From contig JBEKZV010000028.1 in assembly GCA_049509515.1 (NCBI GenBank), forward strand, positions 1-64,000: 64,000 bases of DNA, in the 5' to 3' direction. The stretch is from JBEKCP01 sp049509515. GTDB lineage: Bacteria; Planctomycetota; Planctomycetia; Pirellulales; Thermoguttaceae. The notes under the pieces are model-generated. The model ran no database searches. It saw only the letters and a list, made by a program, of their open reading frames with translations, and was not told the origin of the DNA. Position numbers and translations under genes: made by a program. This document shows, piece by piece, positions 17,177 through 30,283 of the stretch (position 1 is the stretch's first letter; the number at the start of each line of letters is the position of its first letter).

Positions 17177-17224
17177 ATACTTCCCGCTGAAGTCGGAACG
17201 GCCCCTTGCACCTGGAGATCGACC

Positions 17225-19081
17225 ATGACACGCACCTGGCTATTGATCGTCACCGCTGCTCTGGCGACGGGTCCCGCCTGGGGCCAGCCCCCGCCGCCCC
17301 TCCTGATGGACCTCGGCCGCGTCCAGCTCAAGCCGGGCGAAGTGACCACCAAGGACAACCGCAAGGTTCCGGCGGGCACGGTCGAGCCGGTCGACGGCCA
17401 GTTCGGCAAGGCGTGCAAGTTCTCGTTTGTCGAGTCCACCGGGCCGCAGTTCTTCACCACCTGGGTCAACCCGACGGAGAACTGGGACCAGTACGACGGC
17501 TTCAGCTTCTGGGTCAAGGGCGACGGCTCGGCGAGCTGCGGCGGCCTGGAGCTGATCGACCGCGACGACTACGGCCTCCGCTACGGCTACTGCTTTCCGA
17601 TCGCTTCCAAGGACTGGGTCAAGATCACCGTCCCGTGGAGCGACCTGGTGCCGGAGCTGGCCGGCCCGCCGGTGGACGCCGGGCACCACGCGCAGCGTGG
17701 TCGCGGCTTCGCCCCGAGCCGATTCCGCAGCGTATTCGTGGGCAAGTGGTTCTACTGGCGCGAGCACCCGGCCTGCTCCTTCACGCTCGAACGGATGGCG
17801 CTGGAGAAACACATCGCCCGGGACGCGAACGATCATACGCCCAAGGAGCCGGGCCTCCCCAAGCTGCTGGCCAAGCTCAAGGCCCGCAAGCCCGTCACCC
17901 TCGTGACCATGGGCGATTCGCTGAGCGACAAGCACCACTGGGCCAACCGGGAGAAGCTGTGGTCGGAAGTGCTGGTCAAGAAGCTGACGGCGGCGTACGG
18001 CAGCCAAGTGACGCTGGTCAACCCGTCGATCGGCGGCACGACGCTCAGCCAGAACGTGGTGCTGATCCCCCGCTGGCTCCCCGAAGCGCCCCAGCCGGAC
18101 CTGGTGCTCATCTGGTTCGGCGGCAATGACTGGGACTCGGGAGTTCGCGGACTGCGGTACAAGGAGTATCTTGAGCTGGCCGTGGACCGGGTGCGGCGGG
18201 CCACCCACGGGCAGGCCGAGGTGCTGATCATGACCACCTGCCCCGGGTTCGCCGCATGGGAGACCCGCAACGAGTTGTGCCAGGCGGCCTGCGACGTGGC
18301 CCGGGAGCGGAAGACCGGCTTCGTCGACACGGCCGGGGAGTTTCACAAGGCCGGCTCCCGCGAGGAGGCCCTCAAGCGGCAGTACTGGGTCTGGGACAAC
18401 GTACACCTCGGCCCCGGCGGCCACGAGTTGATCGCCGAGGCGGTGCTCAAGGCCATCAGCGCGGGCGGGGCGGCCGATCTGGCGACCGCGGGGAGCGCCT
18501 ACTGGATGAAGACCCCGGCCACCTGGCGGACGGCCGCCGCCGGCGAGACTCCCCTTACCAGCTTCGAGCCCGGCCAGGAGGAGGCCATCAACCGCGGGGC
18601 CGGCCAGGTGGTCAAGGAGCACGCCACCGACGGCGAGTATGCCCTCCGCCTCGTGAGCAAGGAAAAGGAATACCCCGGCTTCTCGATCGAAGCGGGAGGG
18701 CCAGCGCTGCGGCTGGTGCAGGAGAACTCGCGGGTGCTGGTGGACGTGGTCAACCCGCAGTCGGCGGACGTCGCCGTCCAACTGCTCGTGCGCGACCCCC
18801 AGGCCAACGATTACAATTCCCGCTACAACGGCACGGTCACGGTCAAGCCGGGCACCAGCACGATCGACCTCGATTACACCCGCCTGCCTCGCTACGCCAC
18901 GCGAAACCAGGAGAAGCCGGAGTACATCGACCCGCGGCAGATCACCCTGGTGGTGTTCTTCCTGGACCAACCGGCCGGCGAAAAGCCCGTGACGCTGTTC
19001 TTCGACAACGTTCGGCTGGCCCGTCAGGCGACCGGCAAGATCGAAGTCCGCCCGGCCGTAGTGGCAAAAGCGGCGAAATAG
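17225..19081 (+). CDS. Secreted SGNH/GDSL hydrolase with flanking carbohydrate-binding-like domains
   Basis: A 618-residue exported esterase-like protein. After a signal peptide (MTRTWLLIVTAALATGPAWG), residues about 25-205 form a beta-rich domain resembling CBM11-type binding modules (YDGFSFWVKGDGS). Then comes the SGNH hydrolase with Ser232 in TMGDSLSD, block III GGNDW, and the Asp391/His394 pair in DNVHLGPGGHEL. A second beta-sandwich domain (about 440-600) resembles the first. Such proteins usually deacetylate or de-esterify polysaccharides outside the cell; the substrate here is unknown. ATG at 17225. It is transcribed divergently from lysC. Confidence 0.85.
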   Translation: MTRTWLLIVTAALATGPAWGQPPPPLLMDLGRVQLKPGEVTTKDNRKVPAGTVEPVDGQFGKACKFSFVESTGPQFFTTWVNPTENWDQYDGFSFWVKGDGSASCGGLELIDRDDYGLRYGYCFPIASKDWVKITVPWSDLVPELAGPPVDAGHHAQRGRGFAPSRFRSVFVGKWFYWREHPACSFTLERMALEKHIARDANDHTPKEPGLPKLLAKLKARKPVTLVTMGDSLSDKHHWANREKLWSEVLVKKLTAAYGSQVTLVNPSIGGTTLSQNVVLIPRWLPEAPQPDLVLIWFGGNDWDSGVRGLRYKEYLELAVDRVRRATHGQAEVLIMTTCPGFAAWETRNELCQAACDVARERKTGFVDTAGEFHKAGSREEALKRQYWVWDNVHLGPGGHELIAEAVLKAISAGGAADLATAGSAYWMKTPATWRTAAAGETPLTSFEPGQEEAINRGAGQVVKEHATDGEYALRLVSKEKEYPGFSIEAGGPALRLVQENSRVLVDVVNPQSADVAVQLLVRDPQANDYNSRYNGTVTVKPGTSTIDLDYTRLPRYATRNQEKPEYIDPRQITLVVFFLDQPAGEKPVTLFFDNVRLARQATGKIEVRPAVVAKAAK

Positions 19082-19249
19082 CGGGGCGTGCGAAACGCTA
19101 TCACGTGCCAAGATGCCTCGTTAGGACGATCTGCGTCCCCGGGGCGGCGGAGCGGCCACTCAGTGCGCGCCCACCGGGCACCATGCGCAGCATGGTCGGC
19201 GCGGGCACGAGATAAGTCGGCCCGAGGGCAATCCCTGCGGCGATTCGCC

Positions 19250-19278
19250 TTGACGCGGCACACATTTGTGTATACACT
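19250..19278 (+). promoter_or_regulatory. Promoter and operator of the Phd/PIN module
   Basis: TTGACG (19250-19255), a 17-base spacer and TACACT (19273-19278). The palindrome GTGTATACAC (19268-19277) overlaps the -10 box, and TTGTGTAT is directly repeated across it, as expected for autorepression by an antitoxin. Confidence 0.55.
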
Positions 19279-19303
19279 TGTGTATCGAGAGAAAGGCAAT
19301 CCC

Positions 19304-19591
19304 ATGCGATTCGTAACCGTGCGCGAACTGCGGAGCCGCTCGGCGGAACTCTGGCGCCGGCTGGCCGAAGAGGGAGACCTCGTCGTTACCTCCAACGGCA
19401 GGCCGGTGGCCCTTTTGTCGGCCATCCCGCCGGATGCGCTGGAGGAGTCGCTGGCCGCCCTTCGCCGGGCAAGGGCGACGGCGGCCGTCGAGGCCATGCA
19501 GCGGCAATCGCTCATGCTCGGCACGGATCGCATGCCGCCCGCGGAGATTGAGGCCGAGGTCGCCGCGGTTCGCAAGGGCCGGGCACGATGA
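19304..19591 (+). CDS. Phd/YefM-type antitoxin
   Basis: A 95-residue antitoxin of the Phd/YefM type that would bind its operator and neutralise the PIN toxin downstream. The N-terminus MRFVTVRELRSRSAELWRRL followed by VVTSNGRPVALLSAI is the family signature; the C-terminal half is helical and would contact the toxin. Its stop codon overlaps the toxin start by four bases (ATGA), giving translational coupling. A promoter with an overlapping palindrome lies just upstream. Confidence 0.88.
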   Translation: MRFVTVRELRSRSAELWRRLAEEGDLVVTSNGRPVALLSAIPPDALEESLAALRRARATAAVEAMQRQSLMLGTDRMPPAEIEAEVAAVRKGRAR

Positions 19592-20004
19592 GGATCGTCC
19601 TGGACACGAATGTCCTGGTTTCCGGTCTGTTGAATCCCTACGGCCCGCCTGGCCAGATTGTCCGAATGGTGGCGTCGGGCGGCATCGCGCTCTGCTTCGA
19701 CGCCTGCATTCTCGGCGAATATCGAGAGGTCCTCCTGCGCCCGAAGTTCCCATTTCGAGCCGAGCAGATCGACGTCCTACTGGAGCAGATCCGTGCCGTG
19801 GGCGAATTAGTGTCCCCCTCGGAAGGTTGCCCACAACGCCTGCCCGACCCCGCCGACGAGCCATTTCTTGCAGCGGCCATCGCAGGCGGCGCCGCGTACC
19901 TGGTGACGGGTAATCCGAAGCACTATCCCGCAGGCTGCCGCGGCGGTGTCGCCCTGGTGAGCCCAGCCCGATTCCTGGACCTCGTTCAGGCGCGGCCCAA
20001 GTAG
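19588..20004 (+). CDS. PIN-domain toxin (putative RNase)
   Basis: A 138-residue PIN-domain protein of the type annotated as putative toxin/ribonuclease, expected to be a Mg2+-dependent RNase inhibited by the antitoxin encoded upstream. Acidic PIN residues are visible: Asp6 in RIVLDTNVLVSGLL, Glu in LGEYREVLLRPKF, and the Asp/Glu pair in LPDPADEPFLAAAIAGGAAYLVTGNPKHY. The start overlaps the antitoxin stop (ATGA), the usual toxin-antitoxin layout. The target RNA is unknown. Confidence 0.88.
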   Translation: MRIVLDTNVLVSGLLNPYGPPGQIVRMVASGGIALCFDACILGEYREVLLRPKFPFRAEQIDVLLEQIRAVGELVSPSEGCPQRLPDPADEPFLAAAIAGGAAYLVTGNPKHYPAGCRGGVALVSPARFLDLVQARPK

Positions 20005-20053
20005 TTTCTGTTGGGGAAACGTTGCCAATTGGTAGGGGCTCGGCCAAGACGTG

Positions 20054-20257
20054 TCAATCGTCATCGTCCAGATTGCGGTATACCGCCCAGAGCTGCGGGA
20101 AGCGTTCACGAAACCGGTTGCCGATGACGTCCTTGCCCTCTGCGATACTGCAACCCGTGGTCTCTCGATACAGGACGATAGCCCGAAGCATTTCGCTCCG
20201 CGAGAGATGCACGTCGATCCGCTCCCAAAGATCGGCCGATATGGGTTTCTTATTCAT
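20054..20257 (-). CDS. Small conserved hypothetical protein, L7/L12 C-domain-like
   Basis: A 67-residue protein with ATG at 20255-20257 (an in-frame ATG at 20267-20269 is also possible). The segment RAIVLYRETTGCSIAEGKDVIGNRF resembles the C-terminal domain of ribosomal protein L7/L12 (helix, TGxxLxEAKDxV, helix), a fold found in small planctomycete proteins of unknown role. It ends NLDDDD. It lies just downstream of valS on the same strand and is convergent with the PIN toxin gene. No function is claimed. Confidence 0.5.
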   Translation of the reverse strand: MNKKPISADLWERIDVHLSRSEMLRAIVLYRETTGCSIAEGKDVIGNRFRERFPQLWAVYRNLDDDD

Positions 20258-20357
20258 GACGACTCGCATGAGCGGTGCCGCGAGGGGCGGATTGGCGGAT
20301 GGTGGTCTAAATCGTGCGTCGGGGAACCATCGGTCGCGGGTAGTCGAAATCCCAGGC

Positions 20358-23498
<3,141 letters not shown>

Positions 23499-23512
23499 GA
23501 TGGTGTGGTTAA

Positions 23513-25102
23513 TCAGGCCCCGAAGGGAGAGGGGGACCTGGTTTCATCCTTGTGGAGTTTGTATTCGAAACTGTCGACCAGGGCGATCCAACTGGCCTCG
23601 ATGATGTTCTCGTCGACGCCGACGGTGCCCCACACGTCGTCCTCGTCCTGGCTTTGGATCAGCACGCGGACCCCGGCGGCGGTGGCGGCCTCGGAGTTGA
23701 TCACGCGGACCTTGTAGTCGACCAGGTGCAGCCGGTTGAGGCTGGGAAACTTGCCGTTGAGGGCTTTTCGCAAGGCCGCGTTGAGGGCGTCCACCGGGCC
23801 GTGCCCCTCGGCCGCCTCAAACTGGACCTTCCCGCCGGTGCGAACCTTGACGATCGCCTCGGCGGTGACTTCGCCTCCCGCCTTGTTGTCGACCGTCACG
23901 TCGTAGTGCAGGGCCTCGAAGTGCGGCCGGAAGGTGCCGGTACACTTGCGGACCAAGAGGTCGAACGAGGCGTCGGCCGCCTCGAACTGGTAGCCGGCGT
24001 TCTCCAGCGACGCCACCTTGGCCAGGACCTCGTCCATCACCTTCGGGTCCTGGGGGATCTTGTGCCGCCCGGTCAAGGCCCGCAGGTTCGACCGCCCGGA
24101 GAGCTCGCTCACCAGCACGCGGCGCTCGTTGCCCACCCGCTGGGGATCGACGTGCTCGTAGCTGGCGGCGACGCGGTTCACGCCGCTGACGTGCATGCCG
24201 CCCTTGTGGGCGAAGGCGCTGCGGCCCACGAACGGCTGGTTCATGCGGAAGTTCATGTTGACCGTCTCGTAGACGAATCGCGACAGCTCGGTGAGGTGTT
24301 CCAGCCCGCCGGGCACGAGGACCTGGCAGCCGGGTCGCTTCAGGGCGAGGTTGGCAATGACCGAGATCAGGTCGGCGTTGCCGCACCGCTCGCCGAAGCC
24401 GTTGATCGTGCCCTGGACGTGGCATGCGCCGGCCTGGACGGCGGCCAACGAGTTGGCCACGGCCAGGTCGCAGTCGTTATGGCAGTGGATGCCCAGCGGC
24501 ACGTCGGGCAGGGCCTCGACCGCTTGGCGGGTGATCGCGGCGATCTCGTCCGGCAGGCTGCCGCCGTTGGTGTCGCAGAGGACCAGGCGACGGGCGCCGG
24601 ATTGGGCGGCGGCCCGCAGGGCGGCGATCGCATATTCCGGGTCCTGTTTCCAGCCGTCGAAGAAGTGCTCGGCGTCGAAGAGGACTTCCCGGCCGGCCCC
24701 GGCGAGCTGGCCCACGCTCTCGGCGATCATGGCCAGATTCTCGGCGGGGCTGGCGCGGAGCACCTCGACCGCCTGGAACCGCGAGGCCTTGCCGACGATG
24801 GTGATCGTGCCGGCCCCGCAGGCCAAGAGCGCCTGGAGCCCTTGATCGTCCGCGGCCCGCGCCGCCTTCCGCCGCGTCATCCCGAACGCGCAGACTTTCA
24901 CATGTTCCAGCGGGAGCCGGCCGACCTGCTGGAAGTACTGGGCGTCCTTTTCATTGGACGTGGGATAGCCCCCTTCGACGTAGTCGAACCCCAGGGCGTC
25001 CAGCCGCATGGTCAGGGCCAGCTTGTCCTGGAGCGAGAAGCTGACGCCCTCGCCCTGGGCGCCGTCGCGGAGCGTGGTGTCGTAGATTTCGATGCGGGGC
25101 AT
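23513..25102 (-). CDS. cimA: Citramalate synthase
   Basis: A 529-residue enzyme of the isopropylmalate synthase family that condenses pyruvate and acetyl-CoA to (R)-citramalate, feeding the threonine-independent isoleucine route. The start IEIYDTTLRDGAQGEGVSFS is the CimA form of the DTTLRDGxQ metal-site motif. GIHCHNDCDLAVANSLAAVQAGACHVQGTINGFGERCGNADL carries the HxH metal ligands. The C-terminal third is a LeuA-type allosteric domain (ALHYDVTVDNKAGGEV ... DYKVRVINSEAATAAGVRVLIQS). It is followed after 10 bases by the valS start and preceded by an attenuator with Val/Ala/Ile codons, so regulation by charged branched-chain tRNAs is likely. Confidence 0.95.
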   Translation of the reverse strand: MPRIEIYDTTLRDGAQGEGVSFSLQDKLALTMRLDALGFDYVEGGYPTSNEKDAQYFQQVGRLPLEHVKVCAFGMTRRKAARAADDQGLQALLACGAGTITIVGKASRFQAVEVLRASPAENLAMIAESVGQLAGAGREVLFDAEHFFDGWKQDPEYAIAALRAAAQSGARRLVLCDTNGGSLPDEIAAITRQAVEALPDVPLGIHCHNDCDLAVANSLAAVQAGACHVQGTINGFGERCGNADLISVIANLALKRPGCQVLVPGGLEHLTELSRFVYETVNMNFRMNQPFVGRSAFAHKGGMHVSGVNRVAASYEHVDPQRVGNERRVLVSELSGRSNLRALTGRHKIPQDPKVMDEVLAKVASLENAGYQFEAADASFDLLVRKCTGTFRPHFEALHYDVTVDNKAGGEVTAEAIVKVRTGGKVQFEAAEGHGPVDALNAALRKALNGKFPSLNRLHLVDYKVRVINSEAATAAGVRVLIQSQDEDDVWGTVGVDENIIEASWIALVDSFEYKLHKDETRSPSPFGA

Positions 25103-25104
25103 GG

Positions 25105-25170
25105 GGACAAAGGATGAAGGATAAAGGATGAAGGATGAAGGATGAAGGGCCGCTGGCGGCTTCGCACGAT
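25105..25170. repeat. Dispersed GGATGAAGG repeat, copy in the cimA 5' leader
   Basis: Four GGATGAAGG/GGATAAAGG units followed by GGCCGCTGGCGGCTTCGC. This member of the family lies between the attenuator terminator and the cimA start. Confidence 0.7.
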
Positions 25171-25193
25171 GTTAAGAACGACTCGCAAAACGC

Positions 25194-25227
25194 AAAAGGC
25201 CCTCAGGCCGCTTTCGGCCTCAGGGCC
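25194..25227 (-). terminator. Attenuator terminator of the cimA-valS leader
   Basis: On the minus strand the arms 25227-25215 and 25210-25198 pair at 12 of 13 positions around a four-base loop (AAAG), and TTTT (25197-25194) followed by GCGTTTT comes directly after. This is a rho-independent terminator inside the 5' leader of cimA. Its 5' arm can instead pair with 25265-25254, which overlaps the end of the leader peptide. Confidence 0.85.
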
Positions 25228-25253
25228 CGCTTGTTCTCGGCACTTGGCCGGAA

Positions 25254-25265
25254 GCCCTAAGGCCG
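25254..25265 (-). promoter_or_regulatory. Antiterminator arm overlapping the leader stop codon
   Basis: CGGCCTTAGGGC on the minus strand, which includes the leader codons CGG CCT TAG, is complementary to the 5' arm of the terminator (GCCCTGAGGCCG) over all 12 bases with one G-U wobble. A ribosome reaching the stop codon would cover it and allow termination; a ribosome stalled at the Ile codons would leave it free to form the antiterminator. Confidence 0.75.
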
Positions 25266-25346
25266 CCCCTCCCCAATAATAATCGCTACCGCGACACCCC
25301 CGGCGGCGGAACGGCAGCGGTTCTCTTGGGCGACCTGGACTGACAT
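25257..25346 (-). CDS. Leader peptide of the cimA-valS operon (branched-chain attenuator)
   Basis: A 29-codon open frame that begins MSVQVAQ and ends GGVAVAIIIGEGRP. Four valine codons and three consecutive ATT isoleucine codons fall where a stalled ribosome would control the following hairpins; the Ile codons are at 25283-25275. An AGAAGG sequence lies four bases before the ATG (25346-25344). The stop codon is about 30 bases before the terminator hairpin and 154 bases before cimA. The composition resembles the enterobacterial ilv leader peptides. The peptide itself is expected to have no function beyond sensing charged tRNA-Ile and tRNA-Val. Confidence 0.8.
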   Translation of the reverse strand: MSVQVAQENRCRSAAGGVAVAIIIGEGRP

Positions 25347-25384
25347 CGGCCTTCTTCCGGGCGGTTGACCGGCGTAAACAATCA

Positions 25385-25413
25385 AATTTACCCCGCTTTC
25401 AGGGCCGCGTCAA
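25385..25413 (-). promoter_or_regulatory. Promoter of the cimA-valS leader transcript
   Basis: On the minus strand TTGACG (-35, plus 25408-25413), a 17-base spacer and TAAATT (-10, plus 25385-25390). Transcription would start near 25378, about 32 bases before the leader-peptide ATG. Confidence 0.6.
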
Positions 25414-25535
25414 GACCCGCGCCGCCCGCAAAAGCGGAAAATCCTGACGGCGGGCCGGCGTGCTTGAACGCCCGTCCCACTTGCGAGTAGAATTACCGTC
25501 AGACGGTACTATCGTCGAGCTCGTGGAGGTGACCG

Positions 25536-25760
25536 ATGGAGCAGCAGCTTCCCCAATTCTCCGGCCTGACCTTGTCGGAAAAGATCCAACTCGTGGAAGA
25601 CCTCTGGGACAGCATCGCCGCCGAGGCCGAGGGCCTGCCGCTGCCCGACTGGCAAAAGGCGGAACTCGACCGCCGAGCGGCCGAGTACCTCCGCGATCCG
25701 ACTCTGGCAAGCCCCTGGGAGGATGCCAAGCAGAGGATTCTAGGCCGACATGGCCGCTAG
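25536..25760 (+). CDS. Addiction-module antitoxin (Unstab_antitox type), apparently orphan
   Basis: A 74-residue protein matching the short unstable antitoxins that pair with RelE/ParE toxins: LTLSEKIQLVEDLWDSIAAE near the start and DWQKAELDRRAAEYLRDPTLASPWEDAKQRIL at the end. GGAGGTG lies eight bases before the ATG. A toxin normally starts overlapping the antitoxin stop. Here the overlapping frame begins MAARVR at 25750 but stops after 20 codons, so the partner toxin looks deleted. Confidence 0.75.
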   Translation: MEQQLPQFSGLTLSEKIQLVEDLWDSIAAEAEGLPLPDWQKAELDRRAAEYLRDPTLASPWEDAKQRILGRHGR

Positions 25761-25812
25761 AGTGCGCAAGGCGAACGTGCGTGCCCACCCACTGACGGAG
25801 GAACGCGAATGA
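25750..25812 (+). pseudogene. Remnant of a RelE/ParE-type toxin start
   Basis: The frame starts MAARVRK, overlapping the antitoxin end as a ParE toxin should, but ends after 20 codons in an ATGA overlap with the next antitoxin gene. The most likely reading is a toxin gene deleted down to its first codons; it could also be a chance frame. Confidence 0.35.
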
Positions 25813-26030
25813 GCCGGATCGAAGCGGTTTACCAGGACGGGGTCTTCAGGCCCTTAGGGCAAGTTGGATTGCCTCAGAACCAACGCGTGCGATTGACCGT
25901 GGAGTCCCTGCCGGGCACGGATTTGTCGGAGTGGCTGGAGGAAGTCCACGAAGTCCAGCAACAAATCACTTCCGCCCGGGGCTTTTTGCCCGGCAGCACT
26001 CCCGGTATCGCGGAGGATCGCCGCCGGTGA
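25809..26030 (+). CDS. Antitoxin of the AF2212/DUF104 type
   Basis: A 73-residue protein starting MSRIEAVYQDGVFRPLGQVGLPQNQRVRLTVE, which is the AF2212-like (DUF104) antitoxin signature, followed by a helical, less conserved tail that would bind the toxin. The downstream PIN gene starts inside its stop codon (GTGA overlap), so the two form a VapBC-like pair. Confidence 0.8.
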   Translation: MSRIEAVYQDGVFRPLGQVGLPQNQRVRLTVESLPGTDLSEWLEEVHEVQQQITSARGFLPGSTPGIAEDRRR

Positions 26031-26461
26031 GCGACGTGGTTGTCGACAGCAGCGTTGTTGCAAAATGGGTCCTCCCGGAGGCCGATTCTGCGCAGGCAGA
26101 ACACCTTCTCCTGGAGACCACCTCGCAAGGCGGGGCCTTGCTCATTCTGGACCTTGCTCTCGTCGAGGCAGCCAATGCGATCTGGAAGCGCTGCCACCAG
26201 GGCTTGATCGTGCTGGATGAGGCAAGACGCCTCTTGGACTGCCTGCTCCGCATCCCGGTGCGAATCGAGCCTGCGCGTGACTTGCTGCCTTCGGCGTTGC
26301 ACATTGCGGTTACGCACGATCGCGCCGTCTACGACGCGCTATTCGTTGCCTTGGCAGAGAAACTCGGGCTGCAAGGCGTTACCGCGGACGAGCCCCTGTA
26401 CACCAGCGTTCGTACCGCGTTCCCGAAGGTCGCGCTCTTGCGAGATTGGCGGCCCCTCTAA
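26027..26461 (+). CDS. PIN-domain toxin (VapC-like RNase)
   Basis: A 144-residue PIN-domain RNase starting with GTG (SDVVVDSSVVAKWVLPE). Acidic residues of the PIN site are visible: Asp7 (VVVDSSVV), Glu in LALVEAANAIWK, Asp in YDALFVALAEKLG and Asp in TADEPLY. The GTG at 26027 overlaps the stop of the antitoxin gene, supporting it over any upstream start. It is a different PIN subtype from the toxin at 19588-20004. It converges on ftsK with six bases between the stop codons. Confidence 0.85.
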   Translation: MSDVVVDSSVVAKWVLPEADSAQAEHLLLETTSQGGALLILDLALVEAANAIWKRCHQGLIVLDEARRLLDCLLRIPVRIEPARDLLPSALHIAVTHDRAVYDALFVALAEKLGLQGVTADEPLYTSVRTAFPKVALLRDWRPL

Positions 26462-26467
26462 AAGGGC

Positions 26468-29167
<2,700 letters not shown>

Positions 29168-29352
29168 GGGATGCGCGTACCGAGGTGCTCTGGATTCCAC
29201 TGGCCCGTCGGGGCCGAGAAACCCTGGGCGCATCCATGCCCAAGACAATCCTGGTTATTCGTCGTTGCTATCGGCCGGCCGGCGCAACGCAGAGCAGGAA
29301 TAAACCCAGGCGAGGAGAAGCCTGCCCAGGCGGCAAAAGCGTCAAAGAGGTG

Positions 29353-29445
29353 AGGGGTGGCAGGTGGCAGGTGGCGGGTGGGAGGTAGCAGGTGACGGGT
29401 GGCAGGCCGGACTGACAACTGACCACTGACAACTGACAATTGATC
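29353..29445. repeat. Degenerate GGTGGCAGGTGGC / ACTGACAACTGACCACTGAC repeats
   Basis: Imperfect tandem words, first GGTGGCA/GGTGGGA/GGTGACG and then (CT)GACAACTGAC units. Low-complexity intergenic DNA without coding potential; related ACCTGACACC words recur at 29855-29900. Confidence 0.6.
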
Positions 29446-29560
29446 CTTCCTCCTTTGACATCGTAACTCCTTATTCCTCCGTGCCAAGTTGGACAGTGCT
29501 TTCGGGGCGCGTCTCTGTCCCACTCGCTTTGGAGAATCTGCAAACGGTTGTCATCAAGTG

Positions 29561-29589
29561 ACTTGTGTCTTGTGCGACAGAACGCAAGT
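29561..29589. other. 13-bp hairpin upstream of the RT gene
   Basis: The arms 29561-29573 and 29577-29589 pair at 12 of 13 positions, two of them G-U, around a GCG loop. No T-run follows on either strand, so it is not an obvious terminator. It could belong to a structured RNA. Confidence 0.45.
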
Positions 29590-30102
29590 CGTTTAGTCCT
29601 CTGGGGGGGAGTGTTCGACTTGGCTGGATAGGGCGTCTGCCTATGTTGCTGGCTCCCTGGTGGACTGGGTTGGACGATCGCAACCGCCGATGGAGCGGAA
29701 GGCTGTCATGGTGAGGTCCCTGCCTGCTGGCGCCAAGTGGCTCGCTCATCGCCAGCCTATCCGAAGCCCCGGCCCGATTTCAACGAAAAAAGGGGAAGGC
29801 GGAAGGGCAATAATGCGGAAATGGGTCCCCCTCTCCCTCCCCCCTGAGACCCAACACCTGGCACCTGACACCTCTCGGTCCTCCCCTGACACCTGACACC
29901 CGGCGCCTTCCCCGGGCCCCCGGCTGTGCGGTTTCGTTGCGTTGGTCAATGTGACCGACGCGCGTTAGTTGGACTGCCCTCACTCCGATAAATCGGTGGT
30001 CTATCGAGGCGGCTCCCGTGAAACGGTCGTCTTGCTGCGACTGACATTGTTTTCGACATTCTCCACCACCCCCTCGCCAGAGGGTCGCGCCAGGTGATGG
30101 TG

Positions 30103-30134
30103 TTGTACAAGCCTTTCGCGACCTTTGTTATACT
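30103..30134 (+). promoter_or_regulatory. Weak promoter candidate for the primase-RT-nitrilase gene
   Basis: TATACT at 30129-30134 is a good -10 box, but the nearest -35-like word TTGTAC (30103-30108) is 20 bases away, longer than ideal. The coding start is about 150 bases downstream. Confidence 0.3.
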
Positions 30135-30283
30135 AGTGGGATGGTGGCATCCACCCCACCCGCCGACTGGGCGGGCATGTCGTGGGCGAGGCAGCTTTAC
30201 CTCGACCACATATGCAGTTTCGGTGGTCCTTGAAGACTCGCGTGAGCAACACGCCGGGTCTATCGAGGGCTATGGGAGAGGCG

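Larger units (their letters stand above)
29168..30283. other. Long non-coding stretch between ftsK and the primase-RT-nitrilase gene
   Basis: About 1.1 kb with no credible gene. From left to right it holds the ftsK leader, a block of GGTGGCAGGTGGC and GACAACTGACCACTGACAAC repeats (29353-29445), a strong hairpin at 29561-29589, unexplained moderately GC-rich sequence to about 29760, CACCTGACACCTGACACC repeats (29850-29900) and the upstream region of the giant gene. It is long for this genome and precedes a reverse-transcriptase gene, so an RNA component is possible but not shown. Confidence 0.6.

Noticed and set aside
25254..25346. T-box riboswitch in front of cimA-valS
   Set aside because: I found no T-box bulge word (NTGGNACC-type) in the leader, while the leader peptide, antiterminator and terminator explain the region fully.
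30182..30283. GTG start at 30182 for the fusion gene
   Set aside because: It would add 34 residues without domain character. The ATG at 30284 has GGGAGAGG at the right distance and the helical N-terminus begins there.
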